This document shows, one piece after another, positions 7,522 to 15,472 of a stretch of 64,000 nucleotides of DNA (position 1 is the stretch's first letter; each line of letters begins with the position of its first letter). Position numbers and translations under genes: made by a program. The DNA lies in the NCBI RefSeq assembly GCF_000753735.1, contig NZ_JPIN01000011.1:38365-102364 (forward strand). Reading direction: 5' to 3'. The stretch comes from Pseudidiomarina atlantica (lineage in GTDB: Bacteria; Pseudomonadota; Gammaproteobacteria; Enterobacterales; Alteromonadaceae). The notes under the pieces were generated by a model that did not search any database, was not told where the DNA came from, and saw only the letters and a program-made list of their open reading frames with translations.

Positions 7522-10414
7522 TCAACATTCCGAACACGCGCCAGCCACCAACGAATTGCTGGAACTCAATTACAGCGTCAACAAGCTGATTTGTGTGAAT
7601 AGCGCCAAACATGGCTATTCCGAAATCCCACTCGACCAACATATGGTGCTGTATGGCGGCAATAACCAGGGCAAAACCGTCACGTTAAATATGATGAAGT
7701 TGCTGCTGTTTCCGGATACCAACTTCAAAGACTGTTCAAACAAGTTTGCGTTTCGCAGTAGCAATGGCTCTGAGTTTTCTGCCGTGAAGTCGTACGGCTT
7801 CTTCTTCCCGTCCGACCACTCCTACATCATTCTCGAGGGTGAGAATCCTGAGGGCGTGTACTGCATGATTTTGTATCGCAGTCGCGGACAAGATTGGGGC
7901 TTTGGTCGCCTCTTCGTCGCCTGCGATTTCGCCAGTATTCGTCATCTGTTTTGGCAAGTTGATGCGCAAGATTTCGCTGCAGACTTGTCCTATGGCGCGA
8001 TCAAAAAAGGGGTAAAAGAATTGCCCCATGTGCAAGTCAGCGATGCTGCCGACCTCGCGCAGATGATGTACGCCGGCCACAGCAGCGCCGACCCGAAAAT
8101 CCGCAAGTTTAGCGTGTTCCCGTTACTCGGCGAGGCTACTGCTGAATCGATTGAAGCCTTTCGCCGCATCTATCAATTGGCATTTGACACCAGTGCGAGC
8201 CATGACAAAACGCTACCGATGGCCATTGCGACACTTATCGAGATGCAACGCAGCCGTCCGGAAGAGCGTCTCGACGCCAATCTGCTGCAAATGGCCGAAG
8301 AGCATGAACAGCTCGTTGAAAAAGGCAATTGGCTGCAGCGGCTGAAAAATTGCACGCCGGCGTGGGAAACCTGCATGCGAGCCTTTGTGCAAGCGCAAAG
8401 CGATTACGTCAATTACTCGAAACAGCACAATGCGTTAGATCGGCTGGCGAGCAAACAACGGGCGTCAATGGTTTCAGATAAACAACAAGCACAAGAGCAG
8501 TTTGAGCAGGTGCGGCAACAACTCAATAGCCTGAAACAGCAAGGCAGAGAGCTGCAACAGGAGCTATTGCGTCGCGAGGGAGGTCGTAAACGCCTGCAAT
8601 CCCAATGCGACAAATGGCAAGCCGACATTAGCAAAGCCAAGCAGTTGATGAGTGGCTATGCGAGCATGACCGAGAGCGAGGTCGTGGCGTTATACACCGA
8701 GCTACTCGCCGATGCCGACAAAAAGGTTCAGGAATACCAGAGCGTTGAGTCGATGCAACAGCGTTTCGCTGATTTACAACGTCAAATCAAAGACTTTAAG
8801 AGCGAACGCGAGAGTTTAACGCTGGCTATCGAGCAGCGGACACCATCGATTGCCGAGCAAGTGACAGCGGATGAAGCCAGCAAGTTGGCGGCAATCAACA
8901 GAGACTTGGCGGGCGCGAGCATTGCCCTCAGCGCGTCGACGCAACGCACGTTTGCCGAGTTTCTCGCGTTATTTACAATGACTGGCAACGCGCTTTCGTT
9001 GCAGCAATACGAACTACGCACACTGATAGTGCAGCCGTTTGACCCGGCACAGACCCGCGCGCAACAGCAACAGCGCAGGCAGCAGCTTGATGAGCGGATT
9101 CAAGATAAAGAAGCCGAGATGCGTGAAATCGCCGCTGCGATGAAGCAAAAAAACATCAGCGAATCGTTAGCCAAAGTTAAAAAAGAGCGCGATGAAACCC
9201 AGCGTGAACTGGCCTTGGTACGCGGGTTAGCGACTTATACCGAACAGCTGCGTGAGGCGCAGGATGAACTCGCCAGTGATGCGCAAGTTACGCAGCAGTT
9301 GCAGGAGCAAATCGCGCACATCACCGCAGAAATGGAGCCGCTTGAACAGCTGTATAACCGCTGTCACCAACATAAAATAGAGCTGGACAAGCTTGACCAG
9401 CAACTGTCGCAATTCCGTGACCGCCTCAAGCGCATGTTTGATGCGGTGTGTCCACTCGCCTTACTCGAAGAGAATATTCCCGACCTTGAGCTTAATGAGG
9501 CCGCGCTGGTAGCAGTAGAGCGTTTACAGCAGCGCTATCACGCCAACATGACCGAGTTTAAACATCACTTTGATCAGCTGTTGCGTGATTTACAGCCGCC
9601 TGAAATTGAAAATCATGTTTTACGTACACGCATCGAGGACTTTCAAGGCCCTATCGGACTCTTGCAGCATCAATTTGAGACCTACGAATACGATTACGAA
9701 CAACATTTGAAAAATATTCGCGCGCACAACCAGTATGTGAACAACCAATTGCGTGAGTTGCATGACGCCAAAGATCAAATTCACAGCATGGTCGCGACGC
9801 TCAATCAGGAACTCAATCGCAAGACTATTTCAAACTTATCGGAAATCAGGCTAGAGCTGACGCTGCACCCTACTTTTTTGAAACTGCTCAACACTCTCGA
9901 CCAACACTCGATTGAAGATGAAACATTGCTTGATGGTTCGTTTTATCAAGAGATCCGCAATTTTACCGCGAAACACTTTCACAAGCGCTCGCGGCAACTG
10001 AAGCTGAAAGACATTATTGAGAAGGTGAGTTACAGCTATTTGCATGCGAATGCCTCGGCGCGCGTGAAGGAAGGCCAATCAGGTGGCACCACCAGCACCG
10101 TAACAGCATTTGTGTTGTCGGTATTGTTGAAGCAAATCGTCAAACGCGGCTGCACCATGCGTCTGCCCATTGTGGTTGACGAAATTGGCACCCTTGATAG
10201 ACGTAATACCGAAGCTGTGGTGAGCCAAATTATTGAGCATGGCTTTACGCTGTTTTGTGCGACACCGAATTACTCGCCGGTGCTTAATTTGACGGTGGGT
10301 CGCTCGCTCGAGCTGGGTATTGTTAAAGTGCGACAAGTGCAGGTGCATCAGTGCGAAATGCATGTGTTGCCTGAGCACATTAACGTGTTTGGACCGGTCG
10401 CCGATGAAGCTTAA
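7514..10414 (+). CDS. JetC/MksB-like SMC-family ATPase
   Basis: This 966-residue protein has the split ABC ATPase layout of SMC proteins. The N-terminal head has Walker A GGNNQGKT (about residue 47). A long, Gln- and Glu-rich coiled coil fills about residues 270-820. The C-terminal head has the signature GQSGGTTST (about 855) followed by Walker B PIVVDEIGTLD (about 887). This fits the motor of Wadjet/MksBEFG complexes, which load on and extrude DNA. It is somewhat shorter than typical MukB or JetC. The start is TTG at 7514, supported by AGGAG seven bases upstream and an eight-base overlap with the Toprim gene. The next gene overlaps its end by eleven bases, so strict stoichiometric translation is likely. 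Confidence 0.85.
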   Translation: MLNQHSEHAPATNELLELNYSVNKLICVNSAKHGYSEIPLDQHMVLYGGNNQGKTVTLNMMKLLLFPDTNFKDCSNKFAFRSSNGSEFSAVKSYGFFFPSDHSYIILEGENPEGVYCMILYRSRGQDWGFGRLFVACDFASIRHLFWQVDAQDFAADLSYGAIKKGVKELPHVQVSDAADLAQMMYAGHSSADPKIRKFSVFPLLGEATAESIEAFRRIYQLAFDTSASHDKTLPMAIATLIEMQRSRPEERLDANLLQMAEEHEQLVEKGNWLQRLKNCTPAWETCMRAFVQAQSDYVNYSKQHNALDRLASKQRASMVSDKQQAQEQFEQVRQQLNSLKQQGRELQQELLRREGGRKRLQSQCDKWQADISKAKQLMSGYASMTESEVVALYTELLADADKKVQEYQSVESMQQRFADLQRQIKDFKSERESLTLAIEQRTPSIAEQVTADEASKLAAINRDLAGASIALSASTQRTFAEFLALFTMTGNALSLQQYELRTLIVQPFDPAQTRAQQQQRRQQLDERIQDKEAEMREIAAAMKQKNISESLAKVKKERDETQRELALVRGLATYTEQLREAQDELASDAQVTQQLQEQIAHITAEMEPLEQLYNRCHQHKIELDKLDQQLSQFRDRLKRMFDAVCPLALLEENIPDLELNEAALVAVERLQQRYHANMTEFKHHFDQLLRDLQPPEIENHVLRTRIEDFQGPIGLLQHQFETYEYDYEQHLKNIRAHNQYVNNQLRELHDAKDQIHSMVATLNQELNRKTISNLSEIRLELTLHPTFLKLLNTLDQHSIEDETLLDGSFYQEIRNFTAKHFHKRSRQLKLKDIIEKVSYSYLHANASARVKEGQSGGTTSTVTAFVLSVLLKQIVKRGCTMRLPIVVDEIGTLDRRNTEAVVSQIIEHGFTLFCATPNYSPVLNLTVGRSLELGIVKVRQVQVHQCEMHVLPEHINVFGPVADEA

Positions 10415-11765
10415 CCGCGATGTGTTACTGCAATCGATGCTGAAACACCAGCGGGTGTTTCTGCAACTGCTCGACTACATGCAGCAGCATGAGACCGGCT
10501 ACGAGGTTCCCGAGACGCTTTATTTACAACTCTACGCAAAACACATTAGTGGCGACGCAGATGAGAATGTAGCCAGCCATCTAGCGCTCGATACGCTCGT
10601 TGCTAACGGTGTGGTGGTGCATAACGACCGCACCACCGGCATGCTGAGCTTTGAACGCGTGGTCGTAGACCTGTTTCGCTTTATTGACGTGAAGCGCCAG
10701 CGTGAGCTGACGCGCGCCGATTTTGAGTCCATGCGTTCGCAGTTTTACGCTGCGACCTTGCAAGTGCAAGCGAGCCGATTTTTGAGCGAGGATTATCACG
10801 AAGCCATGCAGTCCATGCTACAGGTGCTCAGTGAAATCCATTCGAAGATTCGGCAGAATGTGGCGGCACTCGAGGCGCAGGCAGACGATGTCGCAGTACG
10901 CTATCAACGCATGCAAGAGCCGGGTTCGGCGGAATCGATGACAGTGCTTTATACGCAAGTTTCGAAACTCTACGACCGTTATGTTTTGCCCTGTTTGGAG
11001 TTTATTAACCCGAGCATGCAAATGCAGCAAACGCTGACCTATTCCCAATGCTTAGATGCTTTGATGGATTATCACGCGCAGCACGACGCCACCGTCATCG
11101 CGCAAAATTTACGCTATCGCCGCATCGCGATTTCGAGTTATTACAAAGACATCCAACGCGTAAAACAGCGAGTGCAGCATTACTTTCAAATCCTCTCCAG
11201 TGACCGCGATAATTACTTGGCCATTGAAGCGGCATTTCAACTCTTGCAAGAGGAATTGTTGCCGCTACGTCACGGTAAACGGCGTTATCGTTTCTTTGAT
11301 GCTGCGAGTGAGTTTTTTGCGGGTTTTCGTAGCTTTACCGGGATTGCCCATTTACGTCGCGGTGGCGCTGCCCGCATCAATTGGCCGGATCAGCAACAAA
11401 GTGGGCGCGTACATGAGTTTTTGCGTTCACGTTCGAGTGGGGGCGAGAAAGCTGAAGAACCTTTGCTACAGCCCGTCAGTGCTGCGCCAGACCTTGACTT
11501 GCTGCGGCAGAAGCAGATTTTCTCTGCGTTGATTTCACATCAATGGCCAAGTCAGATGGATGATGTATTTCGCTATTTGGACAGCGTTTTACGTGAGGTG
11601 TTTGACGACTATTCACTGGTCGATACGCTCTATGGCTACGATGCCTTTCTCGCTTTGACCGAGGACCGTGAGATTGTATACACGGGTGCACGCTATCGGT
11701 TGACCGACAATCGTTACTATTTTGATTATTTAATCCCTGCGGTAAAGGAATTAGCCCATGTTTGA
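10404..11765 (+). CDS. JetA/MksF-like kleisin subunit
   Basis: Reading from ATG 10404 gives 453 residues, beginning MKLNRDVLLQSMLKHQRVF. The start overlaps the end of the SMC gene by eleven bases; a longer frame further upstream is simply SMC coding sequence. The protein is almost entirely helical, with a winged-helix-like N-terminus (residues 1-100), a helical middle and a C-terminal region after a disordered stretch near residues 340-370. Size, place between the SMC gene and a MukE-like gene, and helical content fit the kleisin subunit JetA/MksF that bridges the SMC heads. There is no catalytic motif. Assignment is mostly by context. Confidence 0.7.
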   Translation: MKLNRDVLLQSMLKHQRVFLQLLDYMQQHETGYEVPETLYLQLYAKHISGDADENVASHLALDTLVANGVVVHNDRTTGMLSFERVVVDLFRFIDVKRQRELTRADFESMRSQFYAATLQVQASRFLSEDYHEAMQSMLQVLSEIHSKIRQNVAALEAQADDVAVRYQRMQEPGSAESMTVLYTQVSKLYDRYVLPCLEFINPSMQMQQTLTYSQCLDALMDYHAQHDATVIAQNLRYRRIAISSYYKDIQRVKQRVQHYFQILSSDRDNYLAIEAAFQLLQEELLPLRHGKRRYRFFDAASEFFAGFRSFTGIAHLRRGGAARINWPDQQQSGRVHEFLRSRSSGGEKAEEPLLQPVSAAPDLDLLRQKQIFSALISHQWPSQMDDVFRYLDSVLREVFDDYSLVDTLYGYDAFLALTEDREIVYTGARYRLTDNRYYFDYLIPAVKELAHV

Positions 11766-12297
11766 TCGTGAATTCAGCGTCGAGATATTTAAAACACTTA
11801 CCAATGGCAAATTGATTAATCGCTATGTATTGCAGAATAACGGTAGCGAAACCGAAAACCCTTTGTATTCCGAGTTGCTCAGCAATATCGAAACCTACCG
11901 TCAGCAATATCAAATGTGTGGCTATGAATTGGTGGAACGCGAAGACTTTGTGTTTTTACGTGACGGCGATGTGAGTTATGACGAATTGCCTGCCGACAAC
12001 GCCATGCGTATTAGTATTCTGCTATTAATTATTGGCAAATTTATTAACGACCGTGGTTATGTCTTGGGCAAATTGGTGGATGCCAACGGTGGGTTAAGCG
12101 ATGACGATATTGTCGCTATTGATGAGCTTGAAACCACTGTTGAGTTGCTCGAAAAAGGTAATTTCAAAAGTAATTTTGCTACCGCGTTTACGAATTACCT
12201 GGTGAATCGCAATATTGTGTTGCGCAAACCGAGCGATGGTCGGTATTTACTGTCAGCCGGTGGTCGCGCGTTTTTTGAAGAGTTACGCGCGAAATGA
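11758..12297 (+). CDS. JetB/MksE-like winged-helix subunit
   Basis: The 179-residue protein looks like MukE/MksE/JetB: a small two-winged-helix protein with ILLLIIGKFINDRGY in the middle and a C-terminal wing (NRNIVLRKPSDGRYLLSAGG). In condensin-type complexes it binds the kleisin and DNA. Its ATG overlaps the stop of the kleisin-like gene by eight bases. It ends the operon; a weak hairpin follows at once. Assignment is from size, predicted fold and operon place. Confidence 0.7.
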   Translation: MFDREFSVEIFKTLTNGKLINRYVLQNNGSETENPLYSELLSNIETYRQQYQMCGYELVEREDFVFLRDGDVSYDELPADNAMRISILLLIIGKFINDRGYVLGKLVDANGGLSDDDIVAIDELETTVELLEKGNFKSNFATAFTNYLVNRNIVLRKPSDGRYLLSAGGRAFFEELRAK

Positions 12298-12318
12298 TCA
12301 GCTTTGGGCTGATGATTA
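12297..12318 (+). terminator. Weak hairpin after the condensin-like operon
   Basis: ATCAGC (12297-12302) pairs with GCTGAT (12308-12313) around TTTGG and is followed by a short AT-rich run. It is a weak intrinsic terminator candidate. Between here and 12438 a TTGACA box at 12332-12337 may belong to the promoter of the next gene; no convincing -10 box is seen. Confidence 0.35.
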
Positions 12319-12437
12319 TTTGAACATTTTCTTGACATTGTAAACCCTTTATTGTTACCTATTTGTTGTGCGGTTATTTCTTAACCTTTAGTTTTTAGGT
12401 TTGGCCGCACCACAAACACAATTGACAAGGAAATGTT

Positions 12438-13400
12438 ATGAAACTACGTAATCTCGTGCTTTTCTCCACTCTCGTTTTATCTCCTGCGCTAGTTGCTCAA
12501 GAGGTCACCGTTCGCATTGATGCTGATTTTTCGGGTGGCCGTGGCACTAATTTTCTTGATTACTGGTCCGATGCTACGTCCGGTTCAGTCTGGATAACCT
12601 ACGATACTTCCGTCACACCGTTACTCAAAGAAGGAAACAACTTCCGTTACGAAGGTGCAATTAAAAGCATGCGCTTCGAATTGTATGAATTTGGCACCGG
12701 TGAAGTAATGGATATTGGTGTCCCTACGGAAGTTGTTGCAGATAATTCAACGACCGGAAATCAATTTTACACCTACCGCTTTATCCAGGAATTCAACGGC
12801 CAAGATGAAGAGTTTATGAACGTTGTTTCGCGGGTTCTCTATTCAAGCGAGACCAGTGTCGGTTACATGAGCGTCATTGCCTCTGAGTATCCAGCACTCG
12901 ATTTGTTCCCACTGCCGTTATTTGCAGACTACAGTGCGTTCCCAGTTTGGAATACCTATGAGACCGAATCGAACTATTTAAACGTTGTCATTGATCACAA
13001 CCAAACCTTTGAAAGCCTCAGCTTCCGCATCCAGCGCATTAGCTATCTCGCGCCAGAGATCGCTGACGCTGATGGCGATGGCGTAGCCGACGATGTCGAT
13101 AGCTGCCCAATGTCGTTGACCGATGAGACGGTGAGTTTCTCCGGGTTTGATTCGAGCGTGACCAATTACGTGCGCGACAACGGTTGCACCATCATGGATA
13201 CTTATGCAGCCTGTACTGCTAATGCCTCCGTGGAAGAAACATCATCTCGTTTCGGCGCGTTCCAGCCACGTTTGAGCGGCCCTTCGTATTGCGAAACCCA
13301 AGTTTCGTATCAGCTTGTCGATGAAGGCATTATCGACTACACCGAAGCCCGCATGCTCCGCGACACCCTCTACATGTCGTATCGCAGCAGCAGCCGCTAA
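12438..13400 (+). CDS. Secreted protein with Ca-binding (TSP3-like) repeat and conserved C-terminal domain
   Basis: The 320-residue protein starts with a signal peptide (residues 1-20, ending ALVAQ). The middle, rich in Tyr and Phe with beta-strand pattern, is not recognised. A thrombospondin type 3-like calcium motif DADGDGVADDVDSCP lies near residues 210-224. The last 100 residues, including SGPSYCETQVSY and IDYTEARMLRD, are nearly the same as in the minus-strand gene at 42648-43628, while the N-terminal parts differ. The shared cysteines suggest disulfides outside the cytoplasm. The C-terminal part might be a sorting or attachment domain; this is inference. The next genes are on the same strand but separated by hairpin repeats. 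Confidence 0.75.
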   Translation: MKLRNLVLFSTLVLSPALVAQEVTVRIDADFSGGRGTNFLDYWSDATSGSVWITYDTSVTPLLKEGNNFRYEGAIKSMRFELYEFGTGEVMDIGVPTEVVADNSTTGNQFYTYRFIQEFNGQDEEFMNVVSRVLYSSETSVGYMSVIASEYPALDLFPLPLFADYSAFPVWNTYETESNYLNVVIDHNQTFESLSFRIQRISYLAPEIADADGDGVADDVDSCPMSLTDETVSFSGFDSSVTNYVRDNGCTIMDTYAACTANASVEETSSRFGAFQPRLSGPSYCETQVSYQLVDEGIIDYTEARMLRDTLYMSYRSSSR

Positions 13401-13410
13401 CCCCACCTAA

Positions 13411-13510
13411 AAAGGGCAGCCCTCCCTCCGCACGCCCCTCTCCACGAGGAGGGGCTGCCCTTCTTACGTCTTCCTTCGCCCCCCCCCCCTAAAAAGGGCA
13501 GCCCTTTTTT
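13411..13510. repeat. GGGCWGCCC hairpins, probable terminator, and C11 run
   Basis: Three copies of the palindrome lie at 13414-13422, 13452-13460 and 13496-13504. The first two are inverted: AAGGGCAGCCC pairs with GGGCTGCCCTT to make a stable stem after the 12438 gene. The third is followed by T6 and can itself terminate. A run of eleven C residues spans 13479-13489. Confidence 0.6.
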
Positions 13511-13603
13511 GCAGTTGATGCCGCGGCAGCCGTGGCTTGCGCGTTGTGCAAAATAGGCTGTGCGGACACTACTTTGCGTGTTAACATTTGTTGATAACTA
13601 GAT

Positions 13604-13621
13604 TATATCTAAACAGATATA
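13604..13621. promoter_or_regulatory. Inverted repeat before the PepSY pair
   Basis: TATATCT and AGATATA, separated by AAAC, form a perfect seven-base inverted repeat 27 bases before the TTG start at 13649. It may be an operator for the two PepSY genes. The regulator is unknown. Confidence 0.4.
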
Positions 13622-13648
13622 GCCATCGAAACACGGAGAGCATCGCAG

Positions 13649-14434
13649 TTGCCGATAACAACAAAAATAACCCCGGCCAAATGGCGTAAATGGCACCGCT
13701 GGCTCGCTCTTTTGGTAGGACTGCAACTGGTTATCTGGAGCACCAGTGGCGTGTATATGGTGCTATTTGAGCTTGGCTTTATTCACGGTAACCATCTGGT
13801 AAAACCGACCTCGCCCCCACTCAATGCTGCAACCATGAAGTCGTTTGATTTACCTGCGCTTCAAGAATTGCATCCTAAAATAAACTCCATTGAATTCAAA
13901 AGCCTATGGCTCAATAATCGCGCACAAACGGTGCTAGAAATTCAGCGCAGCGCTACCAAAGAGTTGCTTAATGCAGAAACGCTGGAACCCATTCAACTCA
14001 ACAAATCCGATATCGCCGCTATCGCCCAAAAAACCTATGCGCTCGGTGATACCGTTACACCAATTCGAGTACAACTGGTGACAGACAACGCACCGAGCGA
14101 GCTCAATCCAGCCTTGTTGCCCGTGTGGCGCGTTGATTTCGAGGATTTTGGCAACACCACCCTGTATTTCGACGCCACGACTGGAGCACTGGTCACGAAA
14201 CGCCACAGTTTTTGGCGCGGCTTCGACATCATGTGGATGCTGCACATCATGGACTATGAAAATCGCGTCGATATCGAAAATCGCCTTATAAAAATTGCGA
14301 GTGTAGGGAACCTGCTCTTTCTCATCACCGGTTTGGTGCTCATTTACTTTTCGCTCATCAAGCCCAAGCTCAGACGCAGAAATAACCGCAACCGGCGCGC
14401 AACTTTGCATGATACTAGCGGAGGCCCAGCATGA
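13649..14434 (+). CDS. PepSY-associated membrane protein
   Basis: The 261-residue product has a transmembrane helix after the motif KWRKWHRWLALLVGLQLVIW (residues about 10-35), a periplasmic part of about 170 residues and a second helix near 220-245 with a basic tail. This is the plan of PepSY_TM proteins, often linked to iron uptake or membrane redox. The start is TTG at 13649, supported by GGAGAG eight bases upstream. The stop overlaps the start of the next, similar gene by four bases, so the two probably act together. The substrate cannot be told from the sequence. Confidence 0.75.
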   Translation: MPITTKITPAKWRKWHRWLALLVGLQLVIWSTSGVYMVLFELGFIHGNHLVKPTSPPLNAATMKSFDLPALQELHPKINSIEFKSLWLNNRAQTVLEIQRSATKELLNAETLEPIQLNKSDIAAIAQKTYALGDTVTPIRVQLVTDNAPSELNPALLPVWRVDFEDFGNTTLYFDATTGALVTKRHSFWRGFDIMWMLHIMDYENRVDIENRLIKIASVGNLLFLITGLVLIYFSLIKPKLRRRNNRNRRATLHDTSGGPA

Positions 14435-15141
14435 CCTACTGGCTTAAATGGCTACACCGCTGGACCAGCCTTATCATCCTGTTGCAGGTGCTCATTTGGC
14501 TGATCACCGGCCTGTATTTTGCAATCGTTGGCCATACCGAAATCGCTGCGCACCAACACTATTCCGACACCGCAAAAACCAGCCAAGAAGGGCTGCCCTT
14601 TTTAGCGGTTGGTGACGCCGACATCTCCAGTATTTACGCGCGCTACAGCGGCGTCACTTCGTTGCAAGTTCGGCAAGTTCAACAACGTTTGCAGTACGTC
14701 GTAACACACGATAAAGGGCAGACCTTTTTGGATGCGAAAAGCGGCGAAATTTGGCAAACAGGGGCTGCCCTTGCTGGGCAGTTGGCGATGGCGAGTTACA
14801 CCGGTCCAGGAAGCATCGAAACCATCACTCACATAACGAACAGTGACGAATTGGCCGATTGGCAGCCGCAGCAACAAGGTGGCTATCGCGTCACCATCAA
14901 CGATGACCTCAATACCCGTATCTATGTTGACGCGGCGTCAGCAACGGTCATTGATCACCGAAACGATCCTTGGGTCATTGCCGACTGGGCCTTTAAGCTG
15001 CACTTTATGGATTACAGTGGCGGGCGAGATTTTAATAATTTGCTGATCCGCGCAGCCGGTCTTATCACCCTCTGGCTCGCGCTCAGCGGGCTGATTTTAC
15101 TCATTCGTAACATCAAGCGCGGCGACCTTAAACTGCGCTAA
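14431..15141 (+). CDS. PepSY-associated membrane protein, second of pair
   Basis: The 236-residue protein repeats the plan of its neighbour: KWLHRWTSLIILLQVLIWLI near the start, a periplasmic PepSY-like domain with the IYVDAASATVI strand and a C-terminal helix (about 205-230). Its ATG overlaps the upstream stop. The coding sequence contains two copies of the GGGCTGCCC palindrome (14590-14598 and 14762-14770), which otherwise sits in intergenic DNA of this window. The pair probably forms a heteromeric membrane complex; an iron-linked role is suggested by family habit only. Confidence 0.75.
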   Translation: MTYWLKWLHRWTSLIILLQVLIWLITGLYFAIVGHTEIAAHQHYSDTAKTSQEGLPFLAVGDADISSIYARYSGVTSLQVRQVQQRLQYVVTHDKGQTFLDAKSGEIWQTGAALAGQLAMASYTGPGSIETITHITNSDELADWQPQQQGGYRVTINDDLNTRIYVDAASATVIDHRNDPWVIADWAFKLHFMDYSGGRDFNNLLIRAAGLITLWLALSGLILLIRNIKRGDLKLR

Positions 15142-15193
15142 AAAACCGTTTTCCAACAACGCTTAGCCTCCACCACATAAGGATTTAACCCCC

Positions 15194-15247
15194 AAAAAGG
15201 GCTGCCCTTCCTGCGAGGTGGGCCCGACCGGAGGGAGGGCTGCCCTT
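15194..15247. repeat. Pair of GGGCTGCCC palindromes, terminator-like
   Basis: Copies lie at 15199-15207 (after AAAAA) and 15237-15245 (before TTTCTTT). Together with the GC-rich spacer they can form a hairpin between the PepSY pair and the threonine leader. Confidence 0.5.
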
Positions 15248-15263
15248 TCTTTGGGTTGGGGCG

Positions 15264-15292
15264 TTGACATCCGCGGGCGGACGGGCGATGCT
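15264..15292 (+). promoter_or_regulatory. Candidate promoter of the threonine operon
   Basis: TTGACA at 15264-15269 is a consensus -35 box. Seventeen bases later GATGCT (15287-15292) is a poor -10 box. A start near 15299 would put the leader peptide at or close to the RNA end, so the true -10 remains doubtful. Confidence 0.35.
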
Positions 15293-15298
15293 AGGGGC

Positions 15299-15376
15299 AT
15301 GATGACACAGCAACTGAGCCTCACCATTATTACAACCACAAGCCTTTCGGGCGTGTGGCGGGCTTTGTTGACTTAA
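15299..15376 (+). CDS. thrL: thr operon leader peptide
   Basis: This 25-codon frame (or 24 codons from the second ATG at 15302) contains the run LTIITTT, rich in threonine and isoleucine codons, and stops at 15374-15376 shortly before an intrinsic terminator. In the enterobacterial thr operon ribosome stalling on such codons prevents terminator formation when Thr-tRNA or Ile-tRNA is scarce. AGGGG at 15293-15297 is a close ribosome binding site. The codon content, the hairpin after it and thrA after that make the assignment strong even though the peptide is short. Confidence 0.85.
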   Translation: MMTQQLSLTIITTTSLSGVWRALLT

Positions 15377-15393
15377 ATTTAAGATAAGCAAGC

Positions 15394-15432
15394 AAAAAAC
15401 CCACAGCCCCAAAAGGCTGTGGGTTTTTTTTT
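15394..15432 (+). terminator. thr attenuator hairpin
   Basis: A-run plus CCCACAGCC (to 15408) pairs with GGCTGTGGG (15415-15423) around CCAAAA, followed by T9. It is a strong intrinsic terminator 17 bases after thrL and 41 bases before thrA. Confidence 0.9.
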
Positions 15433-15472
15433 GCGCTTTTAACAACGGCAGCAATAACAACGGAGTATCGAC

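Noticed and set aside
13479..13489. C11 run as a phase-variation switch
   Set aside because: It lies between genes within hairpin repeats and not in a reading frame or between promoter boxes that I can identify.
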